Shown: positions 44,385-53,118 of the stretch, one piece after another
Position numbering within the stretch: the stretch's first letter is position 1
Layout of the letters: each line of letters opens with the position of its first letter
Origin: Streptomyces sp. CGMCC 4.7035
GTDB taxonomy: Bacteria > Actinomycetota > Actinomycetes > Streptomycetales > Streptomycetaceae
Reading direction: 5' to 3'
Length of the DNA: 64,000 nucleotides
NCBI RefSeq assembly: GCF_031583065.1
Contig: NZ_CP134053.1
Coordinates: 3,720,001 to 3,784,000 of the forward strand
Made by a program: the position numbers and the translations under genes
Notes under the pieces: generated by a model
The model's database searches: none
Seen by the model: the letters and a program-made list of their open reading frames with translations, nothing else
Told to the model about the DNA's origin: nothing

Positions 44385-44703
44385 GGAACAGCCACAGCCC
44401 GTAGATCACGCCCAGGGCGGCGACGGCGAAACCCAGCGCCGTGATCACGGGCCACGCGCTGTGCGGAGGGAAGAACTCCAGGGAACCCGCCGCGTCCACC
44501 ACTTCGGCGTCCGTGCGGTCCTGGGGACGGGATCCCCGGCGCCGGTACTGGATCAGGCAGAAGAAGGCGACCAGGCCGGCCATTCCGAAGGCGATGATCA
44601 GCACCGCAGTACCCGCCGGTTCCCCCGACCACGCGCCGTACAGCGCGGCGGAGCCCGCGAAGAACAGGGCGACGCCGCCGAAGAGCAGTGCCTCGACCTT
44701 CAT
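44314..44703 (-). CDS. ctaF: Cytochrome c oxidase subunit IV (CtaF type)
   Basis: A 129-aa protein with four predicted helices from ATG 44703: [60 protein letters not shown] and [20 protein letters not shown]. This is the actinobacterial subunit IV. Its start overlaps the stop of ctaD (ATGA), so it is translationally coupled to it. It stabilises the aa3 oxidase of the bcc-aa3 supercomplex. The gene ends inside the convergent cytochrome b gene. Confidence 0.9.
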   Translation of the reverse strand: MKVEALLFGGVALFFAGSAALYGAWSGEPAGTAVLIIAFGMAGLVAFFCLIQYRRRGSRPQDRTDAEVVDAAGSLEFFPPHSAWPVITALGFAVAALGVIYGLWLFLMGVGVLARGVLGMAFQYVNRPD

Positions 44704-46367
44704 CGCAGTCCCTCCTCCAGGGCCTGCCGGACGACCTCGGGGTGGTGCAGGTCGAAGGCGGGTGACTCGGACCGCACGCGTGGCAGGGCCAGAAAGTTGT
44801 GGCGCGGCGGCGGACAGGACGTCGCCCATTCGAGCCCGCGGCCGTATCCCCACGGGTCGTCCTCCGTGACCCGTTCGCCGTGCCGGGCGGTGTACCAGAC
44901 GTTGTACAGGAACGGCAGCGTGGACACGCCGAGCAGGAACGCCCCGATCGAGGACAGCGTGTTGAGCAGAGTGAAGCCGTCGGCCGGCAGATAGTCGGCG
45001 TAGCGGCGCGGCATGCCCTCCGCGCCGAGCCAGTGCTGCACCAGGAAAGTCAGCTGGAAACCGGGGAACAGCAGCCAGAACTGCAGTTTGCCCAGCCGCT
45101 CGTCCAGCATCTTCCCGGTGAACTTGGGCCACCAGAAGTAGAAGCCCCCGAACATCGCGAAGACCACGGTGCCGAAGAGCACGTAGTGCAGGTGCGCCAC
45201 GATGAAGTACGAGTCGGTGACGTGGAAGTCGAGTGGCGGGGACGCGATCAGCACGCCGCTGAGGCCGCCCAGCAGGAACGACACCATGAACCCGAGCGCC
45301 CACAGCATCGGCGTCTCGAACGACAGCGACCCCCGGTGCATCGTGCCGATCCACGCGAAGAACTTGATCCCGGTGGGCACCGCGATCAGGAACGACATCA
45401 GGGAGAAGAACGGCAGCAGCACGGCGCCGGTGGCGAACATATGGTGCGCCCACACGATGGCGGAGAGCATGGTGATCGCGATCGTCGCGCCGATCATCGG
45501 CAGATAGCCCCACAAGGGCTTGCGGGAGAACACCGGAATGATCTCCGAGACGACCCCGAAGAACGGCAGCGCGACGATGTAGACCTCCGGGTGGCCGAAG
45601 AACCAGAACAGGTGCTGCCACAGGAGGGCGCCGCCGTTCGTCGCGTCGAACACGTGTGCCCCGAACTTTCGGTCCGCCTCCAGGGCCAGCAGTGTGGCGG
45701 TGAGCGCGGGGAACGCCGGCAGCACCAGGATCGAGGTGAACAGGGTGTTCCAGGTGAAAATCGGCATCCGGAACATGGTCATGCCGGGGGCCCGCAGACA
45801 CATGATCGTGGCGATGAAGTTGACCGCGTTGAGGGTCGTCGACACGCCCGTCACCACCAGGCCCATGACCCACAGATCGCCGCCGGCGCCGGGGGAGTAG
45901 TACGCGCTGTTCAGCGGGGCGTACGCGAACCAGCCGAATGCCGCCGCACCACCGGGCACCATGAACGCCGACACGACCATCAGGCCGCCGAAGAGGTACA
46001 TCCAGTACGACAGCGCGTTCAGGCGCGGGAAGGCCACATCGGGGGCGCCGATCTGCAGGGGCATCACCGAGTTGGCGAACCCGGCGAACATGGGTGTGGC
46101 GAAGAGCAGCATCATCACCGTGCCGTGCACCGTGAAGAGCTGGTTGTAGACGTCGTAGGACATGAACTGCAGCCCGGGACGGGCGAGTTCGGCCCGCATG
46201 CCCATGGCGAGCAGACCGGCGAACAGGAAGAAGCAGAAGGCTGTGACCATGTACAGACGACCGATCACCTTGTGATCGGTCGTCGTGGCCCAGCGCAGCA
46301 GCGTCCGGCCGAGAGACGACGTGGGGGAGGCCTTCGGCTCGGCGCCGCGTTCCGACAGTTCCGTCAT
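44700..46367 (-). CDS. ctaD: Cytochrome c oxidase subunit I, second copy
   Basis: A 555-aa haem-copper oxidase subunit I from ATG 46367 ([20 protein letters not shown]). Copper and haem ligands are present: [12 protein letters not shown] (haem a His), [14 protein letters not shown] (CuB His with cross-linked Tyr), WAHHMFATG (CuB HH pair) and [16 protein letters not shown] (haem a3/a His). It reduces O2 to water and pumps protons in the membrane. The companion genes ctaC and ctaE are absent; in Streptomyces the main copy sits in ctaCDFE. This is therefore probably an alternative CtaD/CtaF pair using subunits II and III from the main locus. Confidence 0.93.
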   Translation of the reverse strand: MTELSERGAEPKASPTSSLGRTLLRWATTTDHKVIGRLYMVTAFCFFLFAGLLAMGMRAELARPGLQFMSYDVYNQLFTVHGTVMMLLFATPMFAGFANSVMPLQIGAPDVAFPRLNALSYWMYLFGGLMVVSAFMVPGGAAAFGWFAYAPLNSAYYSPGAGGDLWVMGLVVTGVSTTLNAVNFIATIMCLRAPGMTMFRMPIFTWNTLFTSILVLPAFPALTATLLALEADRKFGAHVFDATNGGALLWQHLFWFFGHPEVYIVALPFFGVVSEIIPVFSRKPLWGYLPMIGATIAITMLSAIVWAHHMFATGAVLLPFFSLMSFLIAVPTGIKFFAWIGTMHRGSLSFETPMLWALGFMVSFLLGGLSGVLIASPPLDFHVTDSYFIVAHLHYVLFGTVVFAMFGGFYFWWPKFTGKMLDERLGKLQFWLLFPGFQLTFLVQHWLGAEGMPRRYADYLPADGFTLLNTLSSIGAFLLGVSTLPFLYNVWYTARHGERVTEDDPWGYGRGLEWATSCPPPRHNFLALPRVRSESPAFDLHHPEVVRQALEEGLR

Positions 46368-46710
46368 CGTCCTCCTCCACGGGCCGCCGCCCCCGCGGCG
46401 TCGCCCCCGTCGCGTGGGCCGAACAGCGCACGGGCGCGTCGCGGGTGCCCCGGTCGCGTCGGCGGAAACCGGTCGGGGTGAAGAAGCGGCCACGGCGGGG
46501 CCCATGCCTGTATCGGCCCGCGGTGCGACCGCCGGTCCGGATCATGACCGTTCGTCGCGACGCTATCGCCGCAGCCGAGTGGACGAGGTCGCGCCACGCC
46601 CGCTGTGTCGGTGTTCGCCATGGCCGACCGAGCCCAAGGCAGACGGTGGCGGGGGCGCACGCCGGATGTCGGCGGTGTGTTCATGTGCCCGGCAGGGGTA
46701 CCTGGGCCAC
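46368..46710. other. Intergenic region between ctaD and the DUF6479 gene
   Basis: About 340 bp between divergent genes, with no supported reading frame. It must contain the ctaD promoter. No known operator was recognised. Confidence 0.5.
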
Positions 46711-47079
46711 ATGAATACGATCTCACTTGAAATGGCTGCCTCGGATGCCGCGTGGGGCATGATCGGCGCCTTCCTCGGCGGCCTCGTCATCGCGGGTGCC
46801 CTGGTGTGGTCCATCAGGCTCGGCACCAAGGTGCGCCGCCGGGAACCGGGACCGCCGCGGCCGTCCGACCAGCCGAACCCGCCGCCGTCGGGACCCGTCA
46901 TGGAATCCCGGGAGATGAGGGAGCCGGACGAGGTGCCGCACGCCGAGGACGAAGGCGAACGCCTCACCCCGCACGAGATGCACCCCTCGGGGAGCAAACG
47001 CAGCGAGGATCAGAAACGGCCCCGCTGGCGCCCGGGCTCCAGCGGCTCCTTCGGCAGCGCTGGCTCCGGCGCGAGCTGA
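46711..47079 (+). CDS. DUF6479-like single-pass membrane protein
   Basis: A 122-aa protein from ATG 46711. One N-terminal transmembrane helix (WGMIGAFLGGLVIAGALVWS) is followed by a long hydrophilic, Pro/Glu/Arg-rich cytoplasmic tail ending in a Ser/Gly-rich stretch. This matches the short DUF6479 proteins of Streptomyces. Function is unknown. Confidence 0.65.
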   Translation: MNTISLEMAASDAAWGMIGAFLGGLVIAGALVWSIRLGTKVRRREPGPPRPSDQPNPPPSGPVMESREMREPDEVPHAEDEGERLTPHEMHPSGSKRSEDQKRPRWRPGSSGSFGSAGSGAS

Positions 47080-47098
47080 TCGACGGGCGGTCGTCGCC

Positions 47099-47153
47099 GA
47101 CGAAGGACTGACGAAGGGCTGACGAAGGGCTGACGAAGGACTGACGAAGGATC
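47099..47153. repeat. 11-bp tandem repeat, five units
   Basis: Five head-to-tail copies of GACGAAGG(A/G)CT; the last ends in ATC. They fill the space between the convergent DUF6479 and DUF5997 genes. No function is evident. Confidence 0.85.
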
Positions 47154-47157
47154 GAGG

Positions 47158-47562
47158 TCAGGAACGCGGCTCGCGGGTCTCCTCCGCGCGTTCGGCGTTC
47201 CTCTTCTTGATGCGTGCCGCTTCCTTGCGGACCTCGGCCTGGGTGGCGCGCTCCTTCTCCAGCCACTCGGGCCGGTCGTTCTTCAGCGCCTCGATCTGCT
47301 CGGTCGTGAGGGCCTCGGTGACGCCGCCGCGCGCGAGGCCGGCGATGGAGACGCCCAGCTTCGCCGCGACCACCGGGCGCGGGTGCGGGCCGCTCAGTCG
47401 CAGCTCCCGCAGCCACTCGGGCGGATTGGCCTGGAGCTCGTTCAGTTCGGCGCGCGAGACGACACCCTCCTGGAACTCGGCGGGGGTGGCAGGGAGGTAC
47501 ACACCCAGCTTCTTCGCCGCGGTCGCCGGCTTCATCGTCTGGGTGGTCTGGTGCGACTTCAT
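47158..47562 (-). CDS. DUF5997 family protein
   Basis: A 134-aa protein from ATG 47562 (MKSHQTTQTMKPATAAKKLG). The conserved core is VYLPATPAEFQEGVVSRAEL, PPEWLRELRLSGPHPRPVVA and LGVSIAGLARGGVTEALTTE, and the C-terminus is basic. The family is actinobacterial and uncharacterised. It is divergent from the LysR-type effector-domain gene 58 bp away; this pairing recurs in actinomycetes and suggests a functional link. Confidence 0.87.
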   Translation of the reverse strand: MKSHQTTQTMKPATAAKKLGVYLPATPAEFQEGVVSRAELNELQANPPEWLRELRLSGPHPRPVVAAKLGVSIAGLARGGVTEALTTEQIEALKNDRPEWLEKERATQAEVRKEAARIKKRNAERAEETREPRS

Positions 47563-47620
47563 GGTGTCCAGACTATCGGCCCCGTACGAGACCTCCGACC
47601 ACGCCCGGTAACCTGGCGGG

Positions 47621-48397
47621 GTGACAAGCTCGGAAGAATCCCCCTCGTTCCGGCTCGCGTACGTCCCCGGGGCGACACCCGCCAAGTGGGTGCGGATCTG
47701 GAACGAGCGCCTACCCGATGTCCCCTTGACCCTCGTCCAGGTGTCGGCGGCCGAGGCATCCGATGTGATGCGCGGCGGCGAAGCGGACGCGGGGATCGTA
47801 CGGCTGCCGGTCGACCGTACGGTCTTCAGCGCGATCCCCCTTTACACCGAGACGACGGTGGTCGTGGTCCCCAAGGACCATGTCGTGACAGCGGCGGACG
47901 AGGTGTCCGTCGACGACCTCGCCGACGAGGTGGTCTTCCACCCCCTCGACGACGTCCTCGGCTGGGAGCAGCCGCCCGGAGAGCCCGCCTTCGAGCGCCC
48001 CGCCACCACGGCGGACGCCATCGAACTCGTGGCGGCGGGCGTCGGACTCCTCCTCGTACCGCAGTCGCTGGCGCGTCTGCACCACCGCAGGGATCTCACA
48101 TACCGGCCCGTTGTGGACGCCCCCCAGTCGAGCGTCGCGCTGTCGTGGCCCGAGGACGCGACCACCGACCTCGTCGAGGACTTCATCGGGATCGTCCGAG
48201 GACGGACGGTCAACAGCACCCGGGGGCGTACGGCGCCCCAGGCCCAGGCGAAGCGCAAGCAGCCCGACGCGGCCGCCGGGCGCCAGAAGCCCGCGGGGAA
48301 GAAGCCCGCGGCGAAGAAGTCCACCGGCCGGAACCCACGAAGCGGCTCCGGCGGCCCCAAGGGCACCGGGCGCGGCAAGCCCCGTCGCCGCTCGTAG
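47621..48397 (+). CDS. LysR effector-domain protein with histone-like tail
   Basis: A 258-aa protein from GTG 47621. Residues 10-195 form a periplasmic-binding-protein-like LysR substrate domain (FRLAYVPGATPAKWVRIWNE, ADAGIVRLPVD, LYTETTVVVVPKDHVV, VAAGVGLLLVPQSLARLH), but the usual N-terminal LysR helix-turn-helix is absent. The last 50 residues are Lys/Arg/Ala/Pro-rich (AQAKRKQPDAAAGRQKPAGK, KKPAAKKSTGRNPRS), like a histone H1 tail. It could bind DNA through this tail, or act as a ligand sensor with the divergent DUF5997 protein. Both ideas are inference. Confidence 0.85.
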   Translation: MTSSEESPSFRLAYVPGATPAKWVRIWNERLPDVPLTLVQVSAAEASDVMRGGEADAGIVRLPVDRTVFSAIPLYTETTVVVVPKDHVVTAADEVSVDDLADEVVFHPLDDVLGWEQPPGEPAFERPATTADAIELVAAGVGLLLVPQSLARLHHRRDLTYRPVVDAPQSSVALSWPEDATTDLVEDFIGIVRGRTVNSTRGRTAPQAQAKRKQPDAAAGRQKPAGKKPAAKKSTGRNPRSGSGGPKGTGRGKPRRRS

Positions 48398-48489
48398 GTC
48401 GCCGTCGCGCGCTCACCAGGGGTCGGCCAAGGTGCGGCGTGGCTTGCCGTCGCGGGCCTCCCACCCCTCCAGCGCCGCGAGGATCCACC

Positions 48490-48740
48490 GGGATGGCGTG
48501 CCGCAGCAGCCGCTGGTCCCACTACCGTGCCGATGAGGCTCGCGCTGAGACAGCCGCCGAACGCGACCGCGTACAGCGAGAGTCCGTCGAGGCCTTGACC
48601 GCGACGGGCATCGCGGTGCCCAGTGCCAGGGCGGCGAAGGCGACGTGCAGGAACGTGGCGGCGAACGCGACGCTCGGGCCCGTGGCGGGGCTGTCGAGAA
48701 GGCTTCCGTAGGGGGCGCCGACGACGCGGATGGCACCCGG
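48490..48740 (-). pseudogene. Membrane transporter remnant, frameshifted
   Basis: A minus-strand frame reads VVGAPYGSLLDSPATGPSVA and HVAFAALALGTAMPVAVKAS, after which the neighbouring frame continues GLDGLSLYAVAFGGCLSASL. Together they look like two or three helices of an MFS- or DMT-like transporter broken by an indel near 48600. No start or complete domain is present. A further downstream piece, ILAALEGWEARDGKPRRTLA, may belong to a different lost gene. Confidence 0.4.
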
Positions 48741-48769
48741 TCGGCACGGACGGGTGCGATGGCGTGAGG

Positions 48770-49534
48770 TCAGTCCGCCGGGCGCGTCAGGTTGGCGACG
48801 AACTTGTAGCGGGAACCGCGGTACACCGAGCGGACCCATTCCACGGGCTTGCCCTCGGCGTCTCGTGAGTGGCGGGACAGCAGCAGCATCGGCAGGCCCA
48901 CGTCGGTACCGAGGAGCCCGGCCTCCCGTGGATTCGCCAGGGATGTCTCGATGGTCTCGTCGGCCTCCGCCAGATGTACGCCGTACACCTCGGCGAGCGC
49001 CGTGTACAGCGAGGTGTACTCGGTCAGGGACTGCCGCAGCTCGGGGAAGCGCTGTGCGGACAGGTGCGTCGTCTCGATCGCCATGGGCTCGCCGCCGGCC
49101 AGCCGCAGCCGCTCGATGCGCAACACGCGTTCGTCGACATCCGTGTCGAGCAGGACGGACAGCTTCTCGCCCGCCGTGATGTAGCCGATGTCGAGCACCT
49201 GCGAGGCGGGCTCGAGACCCTGGGCCCGCATGTCCTCGGTGTGGGAGGTCAGATGGAGGGTCCGGTACACCTTCGGCAACGCGACGAACGTGCCCTTCCC
49301 CTGCACGCGGTTCAGCCGGCCCTCGCCCACCAGCTCCTGCACCGCCTTGCGGACCGTGGTGCGCGAGGTGAGGAACTCGACGGCGAGCGAGCGCTCGGGC
49401 GGCATGAGCGAGCCGGGTGTGAGTGCCTCCGCCATCTCGAGTAACTGTTTCTTGATGCGGTAGTACTTGGGCACTCGCGCGGTATGGCCGGGCGCTGCCT
49501 GCTCGTCCTGGGCGCTGCTGACGTCGGTGGTCAT
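48770..49534 (-). CDS. dasR: GntR/HutC-family regulator, DasR type
   Basis: A 254-aa regulator from ATG 49534. The N-terminal GntR winged helix covers about residues 22-90 ([33 protein letters not shown]), followed by a UTRA effector domain with [20 protein letters not shown] and [24 protein letters not shown] segments up to [14 protein letters not shown]. It resembles Streptomyces DasR throughout and has the same length, but differs at many positions, so it may be a paralogue rather than the main DasR. DasR represses amino-sugar genes and is released by GlcN-6-P or GlcNAc-6-P. It diverges from dasABC, and a palindrome upstream suggests autoregulation. Confidence 0.87.
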   Translation of the reverse strand: MTTDVSSAQDEQAAPGHTARVPKYYRIKKQLLEMAEALTPGSLMPPERSLAVEFLTSRTTVRKAVQELVGEGRLNRVQGKGTFVALPKVYRTLHLTSHTEDMRAQGLEPASQVLDIGYITAGEKLSVLLDTDVDERVLRIERLRLAGGEPMAIETTHLSAQRFPELRQSLTEYTSLYTALAEVYGVHLAEADETIETSLANPREAGLLGTDVGLPMLLLSRHSRDAEGKPVEWVRSVYRGSRYKFVANLTRPAD

Positions 49535-49658
49535 GACCTGCCTTTCCGGCTCCGGTGCCCGATGCGGCCGGCCCGCACCGGGTCGTGGCTCGTTCTGTCG
49601 CACGGCCGAGGTTCGGGCGCCGTGCGCTCGGCGGTCCCGTTATAGCCTCAGACCGTCA

Positions 49659-49674
49659 AATGGTCTAGTCCAAA
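49659..49674. promoter_or_regulatory. dre site upstream of dasR
   Basis: AATGGTCTAGTCCAAA matches the DasR palindrome with one mismatch in the 12-bp core. It lies 125 bp before the dasR start and could mediate autoregulation. Confidence 0.75.
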
Positions 49675-49785
49675 GGTCAATGAGCCCTGGTCCGAGGGGA
49701 GTTCGGCGGAAGAGTGCGCATTGATGACCGGAAGGTCGCCTGGTGTCTTTCTGGTAACGGACGGCATCAGCTTGTCGAACCGGCC

Positions 49786-49812
49786 TTGACACCCCCATAG
49801 GTCTAGGCCAAG
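49786..49812 (+). promoter_or_regulatory. das operon promoter with overlapping dre
   Basis: TTGACA at 49786-49791 is followed after 8 bp by GGTCTAGGCC, the core of a dre site at 49797-49812. With a 17-bp spacer the -10 hexamer would be CAAGCT (49809-49814). The operator thus fills the spacer and overlaps the -10 box, a clear repression layout. Confidence 0.75.
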
Positions 49813-49820
49813 CTCACCGT

Positions 49821-49836
49821 GCTGGTCTACACCATT
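49821..49836. promoter_or_regulatory. Second dre site in the das leader
   Basis: GCTGGTCTACACCATT has the TGGTCTANACCA core with one change. It lies 24 bp downstream of the first site, so two DasR dimers may bind on the same or nearly the same helix face. Confidence 0.7.
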
Positions 49837-49928
49837 AGAGGCCGGGTCCCAGCCCGACGGGCCGTAGCGCCGTACGCAGGTAACCGCCGGGGGCGTGGGG
49901 GGTTTGTGGCATCCCTGAGGAGGGTGGC

Positions 49929-51206
49929 GTGAAGCGCAAGCTGATAGCCGCGATTGGCATCGCAGGCATGATGGTTTCGGTCGCGGCGTGCGGCGGGGAC
50001 GACGGCGACAGCGGCAAGAAGACGGGGGCGGACGGCTTCAAGGGCCAGACCCTGGTGGTCTGGACGATGGACGGTTCCGCGCCGCCCGCTTGGAGCAAGG
50101 ACCTGCAGGCCGCGTTCGAGAAGAAGACCGGCGCAAAGCTGAAGTTCGAGATCCAGAAGTGGGACGGCATTCAGCAGAAGGTCACGACGGCCCTCTCCGA
50201 ATCGAACCCGCCGGATGTCCTTGAGGTCGGCAACACCCAGACCCCGGCCTACGCCGCCACCGGTGGCCTTGCCGACCTGGGCGATCTGAAGAAGGAGATC
50301 GGCGCCGACTGGACGCCGTCCGTCTCCCAGTCCTCCGTCTACGAGGGCAAGCAGTACGCCGCACCCTGGTACTTCGCCAACCGCGTCGTCATCTACAACA
50401 AGAAGATCTGGGCCAAGGCGGGGATCAAGAGCACCCCGAAGACACGGGACGAGTTCTTCAAGGACCTCGACACCATCGGCAAGAAGACCGACGCCGAGCC
50501 GCTCTACATGCCCGGCCAGAACTGGTACTTCTTCGACGGCCTGACCATCGGCCAGGGCGCGGACCTGGTCAAGAAGGAGGGCGACAAGTACGTCTCCAAC
50601 CTCGCCGACCCCAAGGTCGCCCAGGCCATGGAGATCTACAAGAAGTACGCCTCCTACTCCAAGGCCCCCAAGGACAAGGACGAGGCCACCCCGCAGCAGG
50701 CCGAGGTGTTCGCCAAGGGCAAGACCGGCGCCTTCATCGGCATGGGCTGGGAGGCCGGCACCGCCGTCACCGCCAACAAGGCGATCGAGAAGGACCTCGG
50801 CTACTTCACCATCCCCGGTGCGACGGCCGACAAGCCCGAGGGGGTCTTCCTCGGAGGCTCGAACCTGGCCGTGGCCGCGGGCAGCAAGAAGCAGGAGCTG
50901 GCCAAGGAGTTCCTGAAGCTGGCCCTCTCCGACGAGTTCGAGGGCTCCCTGGCGAAGACGAACGGCGTCATCCCGAACAAGCAGTCCCTGGAGACCAACC
51001 TCAAGGGCAACGTCGTGGCCGAGGCCGCAGCCCCGGGGGCCGCGGTGGGTGGCACCACCCCGTTGATCCCCGAGTGGGCCGCGGTGGAGAACACCCCGAA
51101 CCCGATCAAGTCCTACATGACCGCGGTGCTGAACGGTAAGTCCCCCGCGGACGCCGCCAAGCAGGTCGAGGGCGAGATCAACAAGCGCCTGGCGCAGAAG
51201 AACTGA
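49929..51206 (+). CDS. dasA: Chitobiose-type ABC transporter, substrate-binding lipoprotein
   Basis: A 425-aa lipoprotein from GTG 49929 with GGAGGG just upstream. The signal peptide ends in VSVAAC with Cys21 as the lipid-bearing residue. The mature protein is a family 1 extracellular solute-binding protein: VVWTMDGSAPPAWSKDLQAA, WDGIQQKVTTALSESNPPDV, APWYFANRVVIYNKKIW and TPLIPEWAAVENTPNPIKSY. These agree with Streptomyces DasA, which binds (GlcNAc)2 outside the membrane. Position and order match dasR-dasABCD. The transporter needs an ATPase encoded elsewhere, usually MsiK. Confidence 0.92.
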   Translation: MKRKLIAAIGIAGMMVSVAACGGDDGDSGKKTGADGFKGQTLVVWTMDGSAPPAWSKDLQAAFEKKTGAKLKFEIQKWDGIQQKVTTALSESNPPDVLEVGNTQTPAYAATGGLADLGDLKKEIGADWTPSVSQSSVYEGKQYAAPWYFANRVVIYNKKIWAKAGIKSTPKTRDEFFKDLDTIGKKTDAEPLYMPGQNWYFFDGLTIGQGADLVKKEGDKYVSNLADPKVAQAMEIYKKYASYSKAPKDKDEATPQQAEVFAKGKTGAFIGMGWEAGTAVTANKAIEKDLGYFTIPGATADKPEGVFLGGSNLAVAAGSKKQELAKEFLKLALSDEFEGSLAKTNGVIPNKQSLETNLKGNVVAEAAAPGAAVGGTTPLIPEWAAVENTPNPIKSYMTAVLNGKSPADAAKQVEGEINKRLAQKN

Positions 51207-51215
51207 CGAGTCTGA

Positions 51216-51243
51216 GCCGGGGGCGCCGCACTCCGCCCCCGGC
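51216..51243 (+). terminator. Intercistronic hairpin dasA-dasB
   Basis: GCCGGGGGCG at 51216-51225 pairs with 51234-51243 across an 8-nt loop, directly after dasA. Hairpins here commonly stabilise the binding-protein message or attenuate transcription into the permease genes. Confidence 0.7.
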
Positions 51244-51285
51244 ACAGGTGTGTTGATCGTACGGCCACGGAAGAGATGACACGTC

Positions 51286-52284
51286 ATGTCAGTGCAGACC
51301 GAAGGCACGGACACGGCCGGGGAGCCCGTTGTCCACAAGGCCGGGGCACCCTCGCCTCCGCGTGACGAGGCACGCGAGACCAAGACCTCACACGCCCGGC
51401 GTTCCGCCGCCCCCTATCTGCTCCTGCTGCCCGCACTGCTGGCCACCCTGGTCCTGCTCGGCTGGCCCCTGGTGAAGAACGGCATGCTGTCGTTCCAGAA
51501 CCTCAACCCGCGGCAGCTCATCCTGCACCTCACCGAGTGGAACGGGGTCGACAACTACAAGGAAGTTCTGACCGGCTCGGACTTCTGGCACGTCGTCGAG
51601 CGCTCCATCGTCTTCACCGCGGCCAACGTCGTGCTGACCATGGTGTTCGGCACCCTGACCGGCCTCCTGCTGGCCCGTCTGGGCAGGAAGATGCGACTGC
51701 TGCTCATGCTGGGCCTGGTGCTCGCCTGGGCCATGCCCACCGTCGCGGCCACCACCGTCTACCAGTGGCTGTTCGCGCAGCGCTTCGGCGTCGTCAACTG
51801 GGTTCTGGACAAGCTCGGCTGGCACTCCATGGCCGACCACAACTGGCTCGGCACGCAGTTCTCGACCTTCTCCGTGGTCACCCTGTTGATCGTCTGGCAG
51901 TCGATCCCGTTCGTGGCGATCAACCTCTACGCCGCGACCACGACCATCCCGAAGGAGCTGTACGAGGCCGCGTCCCTGGACGGTGCCGGCGCGTGGAAGA
52001 GCTTCACCTCGGTGACGTTCCCGTTCCTCAGGCCGTTCCTGTACGCCACCACGTTCCTCGAGGTCATCTGGATCTTCAAGGCGTTCACACAGATCTTCGC
52101 GATGAACGAGGGCGGACCCGACCGGCTCACCGAGACCCTGCCGATCTACGCCTTCGTCGAGGGCGTGGGCAACCAGCACTTCGGCATGGGTGCCGCCATC
52201 TCCTTCCTGACCATCCTGGTGCTGCTCGTCATCACCTCGTACTACCTGCGCATGGTGCTCAAGCAAGAGGAGGACGAGCTGTGA
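51286..52284 (+). CDS. dasB: ABC sugar permease DasB
   Basis: A 332-aa permease from ATG 51286. Six helices are predicted, beginning with YLLLLPALLATLVLLGWPLV. The MalF-type EAA loop is ELYEAASLDGAGAWKSFTSV followed by TFPFLRPFLYATTFLE, which contacts the ATPase. It forms the channel with DasC and takes sugar from DasA. Its stop overlaps the start of dasC by 4 bp (GTGA). Confidence 0.93.
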   Translation: MSVQTEGTDTAGEPVVHKAGAPSPPRDEARETKTSHARRSAAPYLLLLPALLATLVLLGWPLVKNGMLSFQNLNPRQLILHLTEWNGVDNYKEVLTGSDFWHVVERSIVFTAANVVLTMVFGTLTGLLLARLGRKMRLLLMLGLVLAWAMPTVAATTVYQWLFAQRFGVVNWVLDKLGWHSMADHNWLGTQFSTFSVVTLLIVWQSIPFVAINLYAATTTIPKELYEAASLDGAGAWKSFTSVTFPFLRPFLYATTFLEVIWIFKAFTQIFAMNEGGPDRLTETLPIYAFVEGVGNQHFGMGAAISFLTILVLLVITSYYLRMVLKQEEDEL

Positions 52285-53111
52285 AGCGCTCACTCTTCGG
52301 CCGCTTCTGGCCCAACGCGACCGCCGTCATCCTCTTCGTCGGCTTCGCGTTCCCCGTCTACTGGATGTTCGCCACGGCCTTCAAACCGACGGGCGACATC
52401 ATCGCGGAGAACCCGGTGTGGGTCCCCACGGACATCACCCTCGCGCACTTCGACAAGGCGGTGCACGCGGACCACTTCTGGACCCTGGTCGCGAACTCCG
52501 TCACCGTCACCGTTCTCGCGGTGCTCCTGTCGCTCGTCATCGCGCTCTTCGCGTCGTTCGCTCTCGCCCGGATGCGGTTCGCCGGGCGCCGCGGCTTCAT
52601 CGTGACCTTCATGCTCGCGCAGATGGCCCCCTGGGAGGTCATGGTCATCGCCATCTACATGCTGATGCGCGACAGCGACATGCTCGACAGCCTCGTCCCG
52701 CTCACCGTCTTCTACATGATGATGGTGCTGCCCCTGACCATCCTGACGCTGCGCGGCTACGTGGCCGCCGTGCCCAAGGAGCTGGAAGAGTCCGCGATGG
52801 TCGACGGCTGCACCCGCACCCAGGCCTTCATCAAGGTGATCTTCCCGCTGCTGGCGCCCGGCCTCATGGCCACCTCGCTGTTCGGATTCATCACCGCCTG
52901 GAACGAGTTCCCGCTCGTCCTCATCCTCAACAAGAGCATCGAGAAGCAGACACTGCCGCTTTGGATCTCCCAGTTCCGCACTGCCTTCGGCGACGACTGG
53001 GGCGCGACGATGGCGGCCTCCTCGCTGTTCGCGCTCCCCATCCTGGTCCTCTTTGTCTTCCTGCAGCGCAAGGCCGTCAGCGGCCTGACCGACGGCGCCG
53101 TGAAGGGGTGA
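52281..53111 (+). CDS. dasC: ABC sugar permease DasC
   Basis: A 276-aa MalG-type permease from GTG 52281, coupled to dasB. It has six helices. The EAA loop reads ELEESAMVDGCTRTQAFIKV and IFPLLAPGLMATSLFGFI follows. The C-terminus (AVSGLTDGAVKG) is typical of MalG-type permeases. It pairs with DasB in the cytoplasmic membrane. Confidence 0.93.
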   Translation: MKRSLFGRFWPNATAVILFVGFAFPVYWMFATAFKPTGDIIAENPVWVPTDITLAHFDKAVHADHFWTLVANSVTVTVLAVLLSLVIALFASFALARMRFAGRRGFIVTFMLAQMAPWEVMVIAIYMLMRDSDMLDSLVPLTVFYMMMVLPLTILTLRGYVAAVPKELEESAMVDGCTRTQAFIKVIFPLLAPGLMATSLFGFITAWNEFPLVLILNKSIEKQTLPLWISQFRTAFGDDWGATMAASSLFALPILVLFVFLQRKAVSGLTDGAVKG

Positions 53112-53118
53112 CACACTG

